A program made the translations under genes and the position numbers. A stretch of 64,000 bases of DNA from a bacterium 1XD8-76. Lineage in GTDB: Bacteria; Bacillota; Clostridia; Lachnospirales; Lachnospiraceae. The stretch lies in NCBI GenBank assembly GCA_003611955.1, contig RAZE01000014.1:1-64000 (forward strand). Direction: 5' to 3'. Shown here piece by piece: positions 41,914-49,793 of the stretch. Positions within the stretch are counted from its first letter, which is position 1; the number at the start of each line of letters is the position of its first letter. The notes beneath the pieces were generated by a model, which worked only from the letters and a program-made list of their open reading frames with translations, did not search any database and was not told the DNA's origin.

Positions 41914-42681
41914 ATGCTTGCACTGGAACGACGGAATTTAATACTGGAGAAGCTGCAGGAAGAGAAGCGGGTGGTGGTCAGTGAGCTGAGCCAGCTGTAC
42001 GGGGTATCGGAGGAGACGATCCGCAGGGATCTGGATAAGCTGGATAAGGACGGTCTGGCGGTGAAAAGCTACGGCGGCGCCGTGATCAATGAAAACACCA
42101 GCATCGATATGCCCTTTAATGTCCGGAAGAAAAAGAATGTGGCGGGGAAGCAGAAGATTGCCGAGCTGATCGCGGAGATGATACAGGACGGAGATCACAT
42201 TGCCATAGATGCTTCGACTACCAGCGTTTTTATCGCGAAGGCGATCAGGCAAAAGGAGCGGATCACCCTTGTCACCAATTCGATCGAGATCATAATTGAG
42301 CTTGCGGATGTCAGCGACTGGGATATTATCTCTTCCGGCGGAAGGCTTAAGGAAGGCTATCTGGCGTTGGTGGGGGCTAAGGCGATCGAGGCGCTTGACT
42401 CCTACAATGTGGAGATCGCCATCGTCTCCGGGAAAGGCTTTGATCTGGAGCGGGGGCTTACGGACAGCAATGAGGAGTTCGCCCAGCCGAAACGTATTAT
42501 GATGAAATCGGCAAAGCACAGGATCATCGCGGTGGATAAGACAAAATTTGGAAAGATCGCGTTTTCTCAGATTGCCGGTTTGTCCGAGATGGATATCGTG
42601 GTGACGGATGAGAAGCCGGGTGATGAGTGGCTGGAAAGATTTAAACAGATGGGAGTGCGATGTTATTATCCGGGACGATAG
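41914..42681 (+). CDS. DeoR-family transcriptional regulator
   Basis: This is a 255-residue regulator. The N-terminal winged helix is RRNLILEKLQEEKRVVVSEL with GVSEETIRRDLDKL, and the C-terminal sugar-phosphate sensor has DGDHIAIDASTTSVFIAKAI and LTDSNEEFAQPKRIMM. It is the last gene of the BMC locus and is followed by a strong terminator. DeoR proteins generally respond to phosphorylated sugars, so fuculose- or rhamnulose-phosphate is a plausible signal. The A-rich motifs at 29021 and 33413 are candidate targets. Confidence 0.9.
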   Translation: MLALERRNLILEKLQEEKRVVVSELSQLYGVSEETIRRDLDKLDKDGLAVKSYGGAVINENTSIDMPFNVRKKKNVAGKQKIAELIAEMIQDGDHIAIDASTTSVFIAKAIRQKERITLVTNSIEIIIELADVSDWDIISSGGRLKEGYLALVGAKAIEALDSYNVEIAIVSGKGFDLERGLTDSNEEFAQPKRIMMKSAKHRIIAVDKTKFGKIAFSQIAGLSEMDIVVTDEKPGDEWLERFKQMGVRCYYPGR

Positions 42682-42694
42682 AAGAGGTATAGAT

Positions 42695-42727
42695 GGGGAG
42701 ACCCTGGTTTTCAGGGGCTCCCCTTTT
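42695..42727 (+). terminator. Intrinsic terminator of the BMC operon
   Basis: GGGGAGACCCTG pairs with CAGGGGCTCCCC (one A-G mismatch) around a GTTTT loop and is followed by TTTT. It lies 13 bases after the DeoR stop. Confidence 0.92.
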
Positions 42728-42739
42728 GAATGGAGGGAT

Positions 42740-43696
42740 TTATCTGAGGCATTGTTCCACTATGTTCATGACAAGCAGACTGTGATCCAGCATTTTGCGG
42801 CATGCGTCCCTGTCCTGTTCCCTGTATTGTCTCACAAATTCCTTCACTTCCTCGGTCAGTTTTCCGTTGTCCGGTGTTTCCAGAATACAGCGCTCGTCGC
42901 CGTCGAGCGATAAGAAGACTTTCGCGGCGGAGCTGGCGGGACCTTCCAGGCGGAGATATCCTTTTTCTCCCTGAAGAACGACGCCGCTGGGACTGGTGGA
43001 GTCTTTCGCACCGGTGCAGACAGCGTGAAAGCCGTCATACTCCAGAACCGCGGTTCCGGAGATATCGACGCCGTTGGAACCGTAATTGGCGTAGTAGTGG
43101 ACTGCTTTCGGGGCGCCGAAGAGAGCTGCTGTCAGGTGCAGGTTGTATATGTTGATATCGTAGAGACTTCCGCCCGCCTTTTCCGGGTCAAACGCCGGAT
43201 GCAGTATTCCGTTTTGGAAATCCGTGTAGCGGCTGGATTTTCTGGAGTAATTGCATCGTATCACTCTCAGCGCTCCGATGAGGGGCAGTTGTTCTCTCAG
43301 TGTTTTAAAAGTGGGAGAGTAGGGAATCTTGCATGCTTCCCACAAAAACAATCCGCTCTTTTCTGCCAGAGCAGCTAACTCTCCGGTCTCGGACGGATTT
43401 ACGGTGAAGGGCTTTTCACAGATGACGTTTTTCCCAGCCTCCAGAGCCTGCTTTGTGTAAAGATAGTGTATGTGATTGGAGATACCCAAATATACTGTAT
43501 CGATGGAAGGTTCCAGCAAAGCGGCGGAATAATCGGTGAAAAGCAAAGGAATCCGGTATTTTTCAGACAACGCAGCACCTTTCTCCCTGCTCGCTTCCCT
43601 CACGCAGATGGCGGTGAGCCTTGCATCTTCTATGGACTGAACATCTTCCAGAAATCGTTTGACAATATTTCCATTGCCGACAACACAAATATTCAT
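42740..43696 (-). CDS. Gfo/Idh/MocA-family oxidoreductase
   Basis: This is a 318-residue NAD(P)-dependent dehydrogenase. The N-terminus MNICVVGNGNIVKRFLED is the nucleotide-binding fold and GKNVICEKPFTVNPSE the conserved EKP motif. The C-terminal half is the usual alpha/beta substrate domain (GGSLYDINIYNLHL). GGAGAGGAG precedes the start on the minus strand. Substrate unknown. Together with the related gene at 47233 it may handle sugars or inositol-like compounds. It faces the end of the BMC operon and is divergent from the flagellin. Confidence 0.87.
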   Translation of the reverse strand: MNICVVGNGNIVKRFLEDVQSIEDARLTAICVREASREKGAALSEKYRIPLLFTDYSAALLEPSIDTVYLGISNHIHYLYTKQALEAGKNVICEKPFTVNPSETGELAALAEKSGLFLWEACKIPYSPTFKTLREQLPLIGALRVIRCNYSRKSSRYTDFQNGILHPAFDPEKAGGSLYDINIYNLHLTAALFGAPKAVHYYANYGSNGVDISGTAVLEYDGFHAVCTGAKDSTSPSGVVLQGEKGYLRLEGPASSAAKVFLSLDGDERCILETPDNGKLTEEVKEFVRQYREQDRDACRKMLDHSLLVMNIVEQCLR

Positions 43697-43775
43697 ATTG
43701 TTTTACTCCTCTCCGTTATTTTATTTATTTTAACCTGAATCCGGAGCCGGTTCAAGCGCAGACTAAAGAAAAAAC

Positions 43776-43803
43776 TCAATGAATCGATGTTTTTTTCCGA
43801 TAT
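43776..43803 (+). promoter_or_regulatory. Candidate sigma-28 (motility) promoter of the flagellin gene
   Basis: TCCGATAT at 43796-43803 is close to the motility -10 GCCGATAA. TCAA at 43776-43779 is a weak -35 with a 16-base gap, one more than usual. The flagellin start is 38 bases further. Confidence 0.5.
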
Positions 43804-43840
43804 ATACATATATTATATTTTATAGGGGAGGGGGAATCAT

Positions 43841-45244
43841 ATGACGATGCGTATCAGAAGTCAGAGTGCCATGAATGGCAATCGGCAGTTAAAGATAAAT
43901 TCCGGAAATCAGAGAAAGACTGTTGAGAAACTATCCTCCGGTTTCCGCATCAACAGAGCGGCCGATGACGCCTCAGGGTTAGCGATTTCAGAGAAAATGC
44001 GCAGGCAGATAGGAGGGCTCACGCAGGGGGTCAGAAATGTGCAGGACGGTGTTTCCCTCTGCCAGGTGGCGGATGCTGCGCTGACGGAAGTACACGATAT
44101 GTTGAACAGAATAAGTGAACTGAGCATCAAGGCGGCAAACGGAACCATGTCGAAGTCTGACAGACAGGCGGTGCAGGACGAGGTGTCCATGCTTACCATG
44201 GAGATTTCCAGGATCGGCACTACGACCACGTTCAATGACATCCATATTTTTGACTACGCCAATGGAGAGTATATGAAGGAGACGTTGAATATGGATCTGA
44301 TACGTTCTCCTTCCGCGCAAAAGGGATATCTGTCTGAGGCATATTACGAAAACGGATTGTACTATCCTTCCGCGTCCATGGATTTCAGCGCCCTCACAAA
44401 TGCCTCGAAGATTGCCAGACTGGCCGGGAAAAGTTTTTCTTTTACCTGCAGCCAATCCTGCCCGGAGGCATTTACCTTTACTTTTGTGAACAGGGACGGT
44501 CAGCAGAGCAGGTTTTTGAATCCGGAGTCAAAAGGGGACCGGGTGGAACACAGATATCAGATCGATCTGATGGGAATCGAGACCGGGGAGGAACTGCTCA
44601 ACACACTCTTTGACTTTGTGAAGGAAAATCCGGCGACGGATGGCAAAGTGCTCGAAGACAGAGTAAATGTAAGCCATTCCAATATATTGATCAAAAAAAG
44701 TAGTAATATGCTGGTTTTGCGTGCCACGACATACGGCCAGGATACGGTGGAGAAAGTATTACAGCACTGTGAAGCCCGTTATAAGAACAGTCAGTACGGG
44801 CAGGCGGACTTTGCCGGAATCGCAAACGCTTCGGACGAGCGGGTGACGAATGTATTGTCGATACATTACGGTGCGGACGGAAAAGACAATATGGGACTTT
44901 ATATCGAGAAAATGAATGCCGTGACACTGGGGCTTAACGACCTGAAGGTCACGTTGGTGGAAGAGTGTTACAGCGCTATCAATAAGGCAAAAGAGGCCAT
45001 GGAGGCTGTGAGCAGACAGAGAAGTCTGATCGGGGCGCAGCAAAACCGGTTGGAGAGCACTATAGACAATGAAAATAATGTGATAGAGAACCTCACCGCT
45101 TCGGAGTCCAGGATCCGCGATGCGGATATGGCGAGAGAGGTGGTAAGGGAATCCACGCTGAACATTCTGGAGCAGGCGGGATATTCCGTACTGGCTCAGG
45201 CCAATCAGGAAAATCAGAATGTGCTCGCCCTATTTGGCGGATAA
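43841..45244 (+). CDS. Atypical flagellin
   Basis: This is a 467-residue flagellin. The N-terminal D0/D1 region has EKLSSGFRINRAADDASGLA and QIGGLTQGVRNVQDGVSLCQ. The C-terminal D1/D0 has RIRDADMAREVVRESTLNIL and ends in AQANQENQNVLALFGG. The extreme N-terminus MTMRIRSQSAMNGNRQLKIN and the final FGG differ from standard flagellins (MRINHN and LLQ-type ends). The variable middle (about 150-370) is unlike common D2/D3 domains. It stands alone, without other flagellar genes, behind a putative motility promoter with GGGGAGGGGG as ribosome site. It may be a minor filament subunit. Confidence 0.9.
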   Translation: MTMRIRSQSAMNGNRQLKINSGNQRKTVEKLSSGFRINRAADDASGLAISEKMRRQIGGLTQGVRNVQDGVSLCQVADAALTEVHDMLNRISELSIKAANGTMSKSDRQAVQDEVSMLTMEISRIGTTTTFNDIHIFDYANGEYMKETLNMDLIRSPSAQKGYLSEAYYENGLYYPSASMDFSALTNASKIARLAGKSFSFTCSQSCPEAFTFTFVNRDGQQSRFLNPESKGDRVEHRYQIDLMGIETGEELLNTLFDFVKENPATDGKVLEDRVNVSHSNILIKKSSNMLVLRATTYGQDTVEKVLQHCEARYKNSQYGQADFAGIANASDERVTNVLSIHYGADGKDNMGLYIEKMNAVTLGLNDLKVTLVEECYSAINKAKEAMEAVSRQRSLIGAQQNRLESTIDNENNVIENLTASESRIRDADMAREVVRESTLNILEQAGYSVLAQANQENQNVLALFGG

Positions 45245-45309
45245 AAAGAAATCGGTATTTTCCGATTCTATGATATGGGCGGGGCAGGAAAAAACGGACG
45301 ACAGGACAA

Positions 45310-45335
45310 GACGGGCTCAGAGTAAAAAGCCCGTC
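45310..45335. terminator. Possible bidirectional terminator after flagellin
   Basis: GACGGGCT (45310-45317) pairs with AGCCCGTC (45328-45335) over a ten-base loop, followed by TTTAAC on the plus strand. It overlaps the last codons of the convergent HAD gene. The T-run is short. Confidence 0.5.
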
Positions 45336-46126
45336 TTTAACATATTTTCTATAAACGCCATGACGGAAGGCGTAGTATGATCGCACAGTTCTCTGATGCC
45401 GGGGCGGGCGTTCTCCACGGCCACGCTGACGCCGCTTTCTTTGAACATTTCCACATCGTTGTAATTGTCGCCGAAGGAGAGAATTTCCTCCCGGCGGACG
45501 CCCAGATGATCGGAGAGGGCTTTGATGCCCACGCCCTTGTGAGCGTCAGGAAACAGGAAGTCGAGCCAGACAGTTCCGGAAGTTACCACTTTGACGTCAA
45601 AAGGGAAAGATTCGGAACGTGCGAACTGATCTTGCCAGTAGGCCTGGCGGTCTCTCTTTTCTGTGCCTTCCCTCTCAAAAAGCGCCAGTTTGATGATGGG
45701 TTCGCCGATGTCGGTCAGATCCGGTACGACCTGATACTGATTTCCCATGTTTTTTATGTATTGCTCGAACAGCGGTTCCTTCGGATGAATATAGCTGGTG
45801 AAGGCGCCGGATACCAGAACTTCCGTGCCCGGTTCCGCCTCCAGACGGCGGATGATGGGAAGGGCTGTCTCCGCAGGGATCTCCACTTTGTGCAGGATCT
45901 CTCCCTGACAGACGGTCAGAGCTCCGTTTTCACAGATATAGGCAATCTCATCCTTTACCTCGCGGAAAAGCAGCCGCAGATTATGGTATTGTCTGCCGCT
46001 GGCCGCCGCAAAGAGGATGCCGCGTTTTTTCAATTCTCTGACGACTTCCGGGAAACCCTCCGGGAGGTCTGCCATATTGCCCGACACAAGGGTGCCGTCC
46101 AGATCACTGGCAATCAATTTTATCAT
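45317..46126 (-). CDS. Cof-type HAD-IIB phosphatase
   Basis: This is a 269-residue HAD phosphatase. The catalytic LIASDLDGTLVSGN holds the nucleophile Asp. FAAASGRQYHNL is motif II, KGVGIKALSDHLG carries the motif III lysine, and SFGDNYNDVEMF is motif IV. Such proteins dephosphorylate sugar phosphates or flavin precursors. The start overlaps the stop of the upstream AraC gene (ATGA), so both share a transcript. Confidence 0.9.
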   Translation of the reverse strand: MIKLIASDLDGTLVSGNMADLPEGFPEVVRELKKRGILFAAASGRQYHNLRLLFREVKDEIAYICENGALTVCQGEILHKVEIPAETALPIIRRLEAEPGTEVLVSGAFTSYIHPKEPLFEQYIKNMGNQYQVVPDLTDIGEPIIKLALFEREGTEKRDRQAYWQDQFARSESFPFDVKVVTSGTVWLDFLFPDAHKGVGIKALSDHLGVRREEILSFGDNYNDVEMFKESGVSVAVENARPGIRELCDHTTPSVMAFIENMLKTGFLL

Positions 46127-47100
46127 GTTTTTTCCCTCTTTTCCTCCAATCGGTACGCCCTCGGCGTCATGCCGAAATGTTCTTTGAAGATCCGGTGAAA
46201 ATAGCTGGTATTGTCATATCCCACCAGCGTGATGATATTTTCCACGGGGAGCCTCGTGGTGGTCAGCAGAAACGCCGCCTGGTTAAGCCGTTTTATCTGC
46301 AGCAGGGTTTTGAATGTATGCCCGGCGTGCCGCTTGATCAGCTTGCTGATATAATAGTCGGGCTGCCCGGTCAGGGCGGCGAGCTCCTCCAGGGTGCCGG
46401 TTTTGTAGTTGTCCTCGATATATTTGAGCGCAGTGAAGATCAGGTTCTGTTCATATTGCGCCGGATCATTTTTATTGATCTTGTCGCTCTGGTTCTGGAG
46501 CAGGATAAACAAAAGTCCCATAGTGGTCTGGTTGATGTTGCGGAAATTTTTTTGTTTTGTCACCAGAGAATAGATCATATTTTCAATCAGATTCTGGATC
46601 GGCAGCTCGTCCCGCACCTGAAAGTGCAGATAATCCACAAGACCGCTCTCCTCCTTCAGGGAGCCCACAAGAAAATCGTGGAGTATGCTCTCCTCCTCCA
46701 TCATCAGAAACGCCCGGTCAAAAAACTCGGGCAGTATGATAAAGTTGACAGCAATGTCATCTTCTCCGGCGGGCAGGATCTCCTGGGTGGCGTTCTGGTT
46801 CAAAAAGAGCAGCTCGCCGGTCTCCAGTTTCACCGTGTTGTGTCCGCCTATGATATGGGTCGTGGAACCGCTGCACATGTAGATGATCTCCACATAGTTG
46901 TGTCTGTGGACGGGAAAGTGGATGAATCTGGTGTGGGGGCGGATATCGATCAGCTTTCCCTTCTCCAGCATCTTGTCACTGTCCACGATAAAATCCGATT
47001 TGGTGGTGTAGAGATCCTTCTGCACATTTTTGCTGCCGTCCAGGATCGCCTGTTCTTCCTTTGAGACGGGTTTCAGTTTTTCCAAAAGTTCAGGATTCAT
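46123..47100 (-). CDS. AraC-family transcriptional regulator
   Basis: This 325-residue regulator has an N-terminal cupin-like sensor (FIHFPVHRHNYVEIIYMCSG) and a C-terminal double helix-turn-helix. The latter has TLEELAALTGQPDYYISKLI and the signature VENIITLVGYDNTSYFHRIF ending in FGMTPRAYR. It is divergent from a Gfo/Idh gene and lies 1.3 kb from rhaB. By position it is the best candidate activator of the rhamnose genes, but it could instead control the neighbouring oxidoreductase. Confidence 0.9.
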   Translation of the reverse strand: MNPELLEKLKPVSKEEQAILDGSKNVQKDLYTTKSDFIVDSDKMLEKGKLIDIRPHTRFIHFPVHRHNYVEIIYMCSGSTTHIIGGHNTVKLETGELLFLNQNATQEILPAGEDDIAVNFIILPEFFDRAFLMMEEESILHDFLVGSLKEESGLVDYLHFQVRDELPIQNLIENMIYSLVTKQKNFRNINQTTMGLLFILLQNQSDKINKNDPAQYEQNLIFTALKYIEDNYKTGTLEELAALTGQPDYYISKLIKRHAGHTFKTLLQIKRLNQAAFLLTTTRLPVENIITLVGYDNTSYFHRIFKEHFGMTPRAYRLEEKREKT

Positions 47101-47139
47101 ATCTCGCTCCTCCGCCTGCCGGAATCAACTATCTTTTCC

Positions 47140-47168
47140 AGTATAAGATAAATGAGCGAATATATCAA
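47140..47168 (-). promoter_or_regulatory. Promoter of the AraC-HAD operon
   Basis: On the minus strand TTGATA (47168-47163) and TATACT (47145-47140) are 17 bases apart, about 40 bases ahead of the araC-type start. Confidence 0.7.
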
Positions 47169-47169
47169 C

Positions 47170-47198
47170 TTGTATTTGAGTCATGAAATCGGTAAAAT
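47170..47198 (+). promoter_or_regulatory. Promoter of the Gfo/Idh gene
   Basis: TTGTAT (47170-47175) and TAAAAT (47193-47198) are 17 bases apart. Its -35 box lies one base from the -35 box of the opposing promoter. Confidence 0.6.
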
Positions 47199-47232
47199 AG
47201 TTATATCAAAGAATGAGAGAGGAGAAGGAGCA

Positions 47233-48216
47233 ATGAGAAAAATCAAATGGGGCGTTATGGGAACGGCGTATATTTTTGAGAGGGATACGGCCAGAGGGAT
47301 GAGCCTTGCGGAGAACTGCGAGCTTGTGGCGATCGCAGGGCGCAGCATGGAGAAGGCGGAGGAGTTCAGGAAAAAATACGGTTTTGAGAGAGCCTACGGA
47401 AGCTATGCGGAACTGCTGAAAGATTCGGAGGTCGAAGCAGTGTATATCCCTCTTCCGAATACGCTTCATTACGAGTGGACCATAAAAGCCTTACAGAGCG
47501 GAAAGCATGTACTGTGCGAGAAACCGTTGGCGGCAAACGCGAAGCAGGCGCGGGAGATGTTTCAGGCGGCGAGGGAGAACCACGTATTTTTGATGGAGGC
47601 TTTCGCCTACCAGCACAGCCCGTATATCAAGGAGATCCGCAACCTGATCGAGGAGGGAGCGATAGGGGATGTGCGCTATGCGGAGGCGGCGCTGATCACA
47701 TCGGACTACGATCACAGCAATATACGCATGCGGAAAGAGACTCTTGGCGGCTGCACTTATGATCTGGGTGTTTACGCGCTGAGCCTTGTACAGCGTATGA
47801 CGGGGATGGAACCGGAAAAGATCCACACAGCGGCGGTTTTGTCGAAGGAAGGGATCGACACGTACACGACGGCGGTGCTGGAATACAAAAATGGCAGCAA
47901 AGCGCACATCGACTGCGGCATGGTACTGGAAACAGAAAAGAATTCTTCCCTGGACCGCTTTCAGATCCACGGCTCAAAGGGCTCCATCGCGTCAGTGGAT
48001 TTCGGTTTTAATGCGCCGGGAACACTCCGTTACCGTCTGCGTACTTTTGATGGGAAAGAAGAACTGAGAGAGGTGGAAGTGCCCAACAATTACTGCCTCG
48101 AGGTGGAACAGTTCGGGCGCTGCATCTGCGGGGAGGAGACGCCTTATGTGACGGAGGGCTTCAGTGTTTCGCTGGCGGAAACGGTGGACAGGGTTCTTGA
48201 GGGGATAGGTTATTGA
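47233..48216 (+). CDS. Gfo/Idh/MocA-family oxidoreductase
   Basis: This is a 327-residue dehydrogenase. KIKWGVMGTAYIFERDTARG is the NAD(P) fold and HVLCEKPLAANAKQAREMF the conserved EKP motif. GGCTYDLGVYALSLV and the C-terminal barrel are typical. The start at 47233 follows GAGAAGGAG; the frame is open upstream to 47152 but over the promoter. It resembles the minus-strand protein at 42740 in layout, not in detail. Substrate unknown. The gene is divergent from the AraC regulator. Confidence 0.88.
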   Translation: MRKIKWGVMGTAYIFERDTARGMSLAENCELVAIAGRSMEKAEEFRKKYGFERAYGSYAELLKDSEVEAVYIPLPNTLHYEWTIKALQSGKHVLCEKPLAANAKQAREMFQAARENHVFLMEAFAYQHSPYIKEIRNLIEEGAIGDVRYAEAALITSDYDHSNIRMRKETLGGCTYDLGVYALSLVQRMTGMEPEKIHTAAVLSKEGIDTYTTAVLEYKNGSKAHIDCGMVLETEKNSSLDRFQIHGSKGSIASVDFGFNAPGTLRYRLRTFDGKEELREVEVPNNYCLEVEQFGRCICGEETPYVTEGFSVSLAETVDRVLEGIGY

Positions 48217-48237
48217 AGCGGCCTTTTCCAGGCAGGC

Positions 48238-48272
48238 GCAAATAAGGACGGTAAATTTTGCAAATAAAGTCC
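48238..48272 (+). promoter_or_regulatory. Direct repeat, candidate AraC-type activator site upstream of rhaB
   Basis: GCAAATAAGGAC at 48238-48249 is repeated as GCAAATAAAGTCC at 48260-48272. The copies are 22 bases apart, two helical turns, as for AraC/XylS activator half-sites. Confidence 0.5.
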
Positions 48273-48301
48273 TGTTATAAAAGGCAGAGATAAGTTATAC
48301 T
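48273..48301 (+). promoter_or_regulatory. Candidate activator-dependent promoter of rhaBA
   Basis: A good -10 box TATACT at 48296-48301 has a poor -35 (TGTTAT) 17 bases upstream, directly after the second repeat copy. A weak -35 next to an activator site is expected for a regulated promoter. Confidence 0.45.
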
Positions 48302-48354
48302 TCATAAAAAGAGGGAAGAAAAGCGCAGGCGGGCGCAGAAATGAGGGACTAATT

Positions 48355-49758
48355 ATGGCAAATTACTATCTGGCAGTGGATATCGGGGCATCCAGCGGGC
48401 GTCATATCCTGGGCTATGTGGAGAACGGGAAAATCGTGCTGGAGGAGATCCATCGCTTTGAGAACGGCATGGTAAAAAAGGACGGTCACAGATGCTGGGA
48501 TACGGAGCATTTGTTCCGGGAGATCAAGGCCGGCATCAAAAAGTGCAGGGAGATCGGCAAGATTCCTGTGAGCATGGGGATCGATACCTGGGCGGTGGAT
48601 TATGTGCTGCTCGATGAGAAGGATCAGGTGCTCGGCAATACATACGGCTACCGCGATTCCCGCATGGACGGGATGGACGGGGAAGTGTATAAGATCATTC
48701 TGGAGAGGGATCTGTACGCGAGAACCGGTATCCAGAAACAGATGTTCAACACGATCTATCAGCTGATGGCACACAAGGTGCAGGAGCCGGAAATTCTGGC
48801 GAAGGCGAAAACGTTCCTGATGCTGCCGGATTATTTTCAGTTCCTGCTGACGGGCAGTAAAGTGTCCGAGTATACCAACGCGACATCCAGTCAGCTTGTG
48901 AGTCCTTCCACGAAGCAGTGGGATACGGAGCTGATCGAAATGCTGGGTTATCCGAGAGAGATGTTCCTGCCGCTGTCCATGCCGGGTACGGTGGTTGGAA
49001 AGTTTTCCGTGGAAGTGGAGAAGGAAGTAGGTTTCTCCTGCGAGGTGGTGCTGCCGGCGACCCATGATACCGCGTCGGCCGTGATGGCGGTGCCCACCCA
49101 GTCTGACGAGTGTCTCTACATCAGCTCCGGAACCTGGTCCCTGATGGGTGTGGAAAACAAGGAAGCGATCTGCAGCATGGATAGCATGGAGAAGAACTTC
49201 ACCAACGAGGGCGGCTATGAGTACCGCTTCCGCTATCTGAAGAACATTATGGGGCTCTGGATGATCCAGTCCGTGCGGCATGAGCTGGATGACGCCTACT
49301 CTTTCGCGCAGCTGTGCGATATGGCGGAGGAGGCGAAGGATTTCCCCTCCAGAGTGGATGTGAACGACAACTGCTTTATGGCGCCGGAGAACATGACAGA
49401 GGCGATCAAAGAGTATTGCCGGAAGACAGGGCAGCAGGTGCCGGAGAGCATCGGGGAACTTTCCACTGTGATCTATCAGTCCCTGGCGGAGAGTTATGCG
49501 GCGACTGTGGAGGAGATCGAGGCGCTGACAGGGGCGCATTATCCTGTGATCAATATCGTGGGAGGCGGTTCCAACGCGGTGTATTTAAACAACCTGACGG
49601 CGGAAAAATCCGGCAGGACGGTCTGCGCGGGGCCCGGCGAGGGTACGGCGATCGGCAACCTGATGGCACAGATGATAAAGGCGGGAGAGTTCGCGGGATT
49701 GAGGGAGGCGAGGGCGAGCGTTTTCGAATCCTTCGGCGTGAAAACTTACAAAGCCTGA
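48355..49758 (+). CDS. rhaB: Rhamnulokinase
   Basis: This 467-residue FGGY-family kinase phosphorylates L-rhamnulose at C1. YYLAVDIGASSGRHILGYV is the N-terminal phosphate-binding motif. SMGIDTWAVDYVLLD, TNATSSQLVSP, ATHDTASAVMAVP and the second ATP motif VGGGSNAVYLNNL are as in RhaB. It starts 138 bases after the preceding gene, behind a regulated-looking promoter, and is followed 35 bases later by rhaA. The product is a substrate for the BMC-locus aldolase. Confidence 0.93.
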   Translation: MANYYLAVDIGASSGRHILGYVENGKIVLEEIHRFENGMVKKDGHRCWDTEHLFREIKAGIKKCREIGKIPVSMGIDTWAVDYVLLDEKDQVLGNTYGYRDSRMDGMDGEVYKIILERDLYARTGIQKQMFNTIYQLMAHKVQEPEILAKAKTFLMLPDYFQFLLTGSKVSEYTNATSSQLVSPSTKQWDTELIEMLGYPREMFLPLSMPGTVVGKFSVEVEKEVGFSCEVVLPATHDTASAVMAVPTQSDECLYISSGTWSLMGVENKEAICSMDSMEKNFTNEGGYEYRFRYLKNIMGLWMIQSVRHELDDAYSFAQLCDMAEEAKDFPSRVDVNDNCFMAPENMTEAIKEYCRKTGQQVPESIGELSTVIYQSLAESYAATVEEIEALTGAHYPVINIVGGGSNAVYLNNLTAEKSGRTVCAGPGEGTAIGNLMAQMIKAGEFAGLREARASVFESFGVKTYKA

Positions 49759-49793
49759 TAAATAAAACAAGCAAAAACAGGAGGAAACAACAA

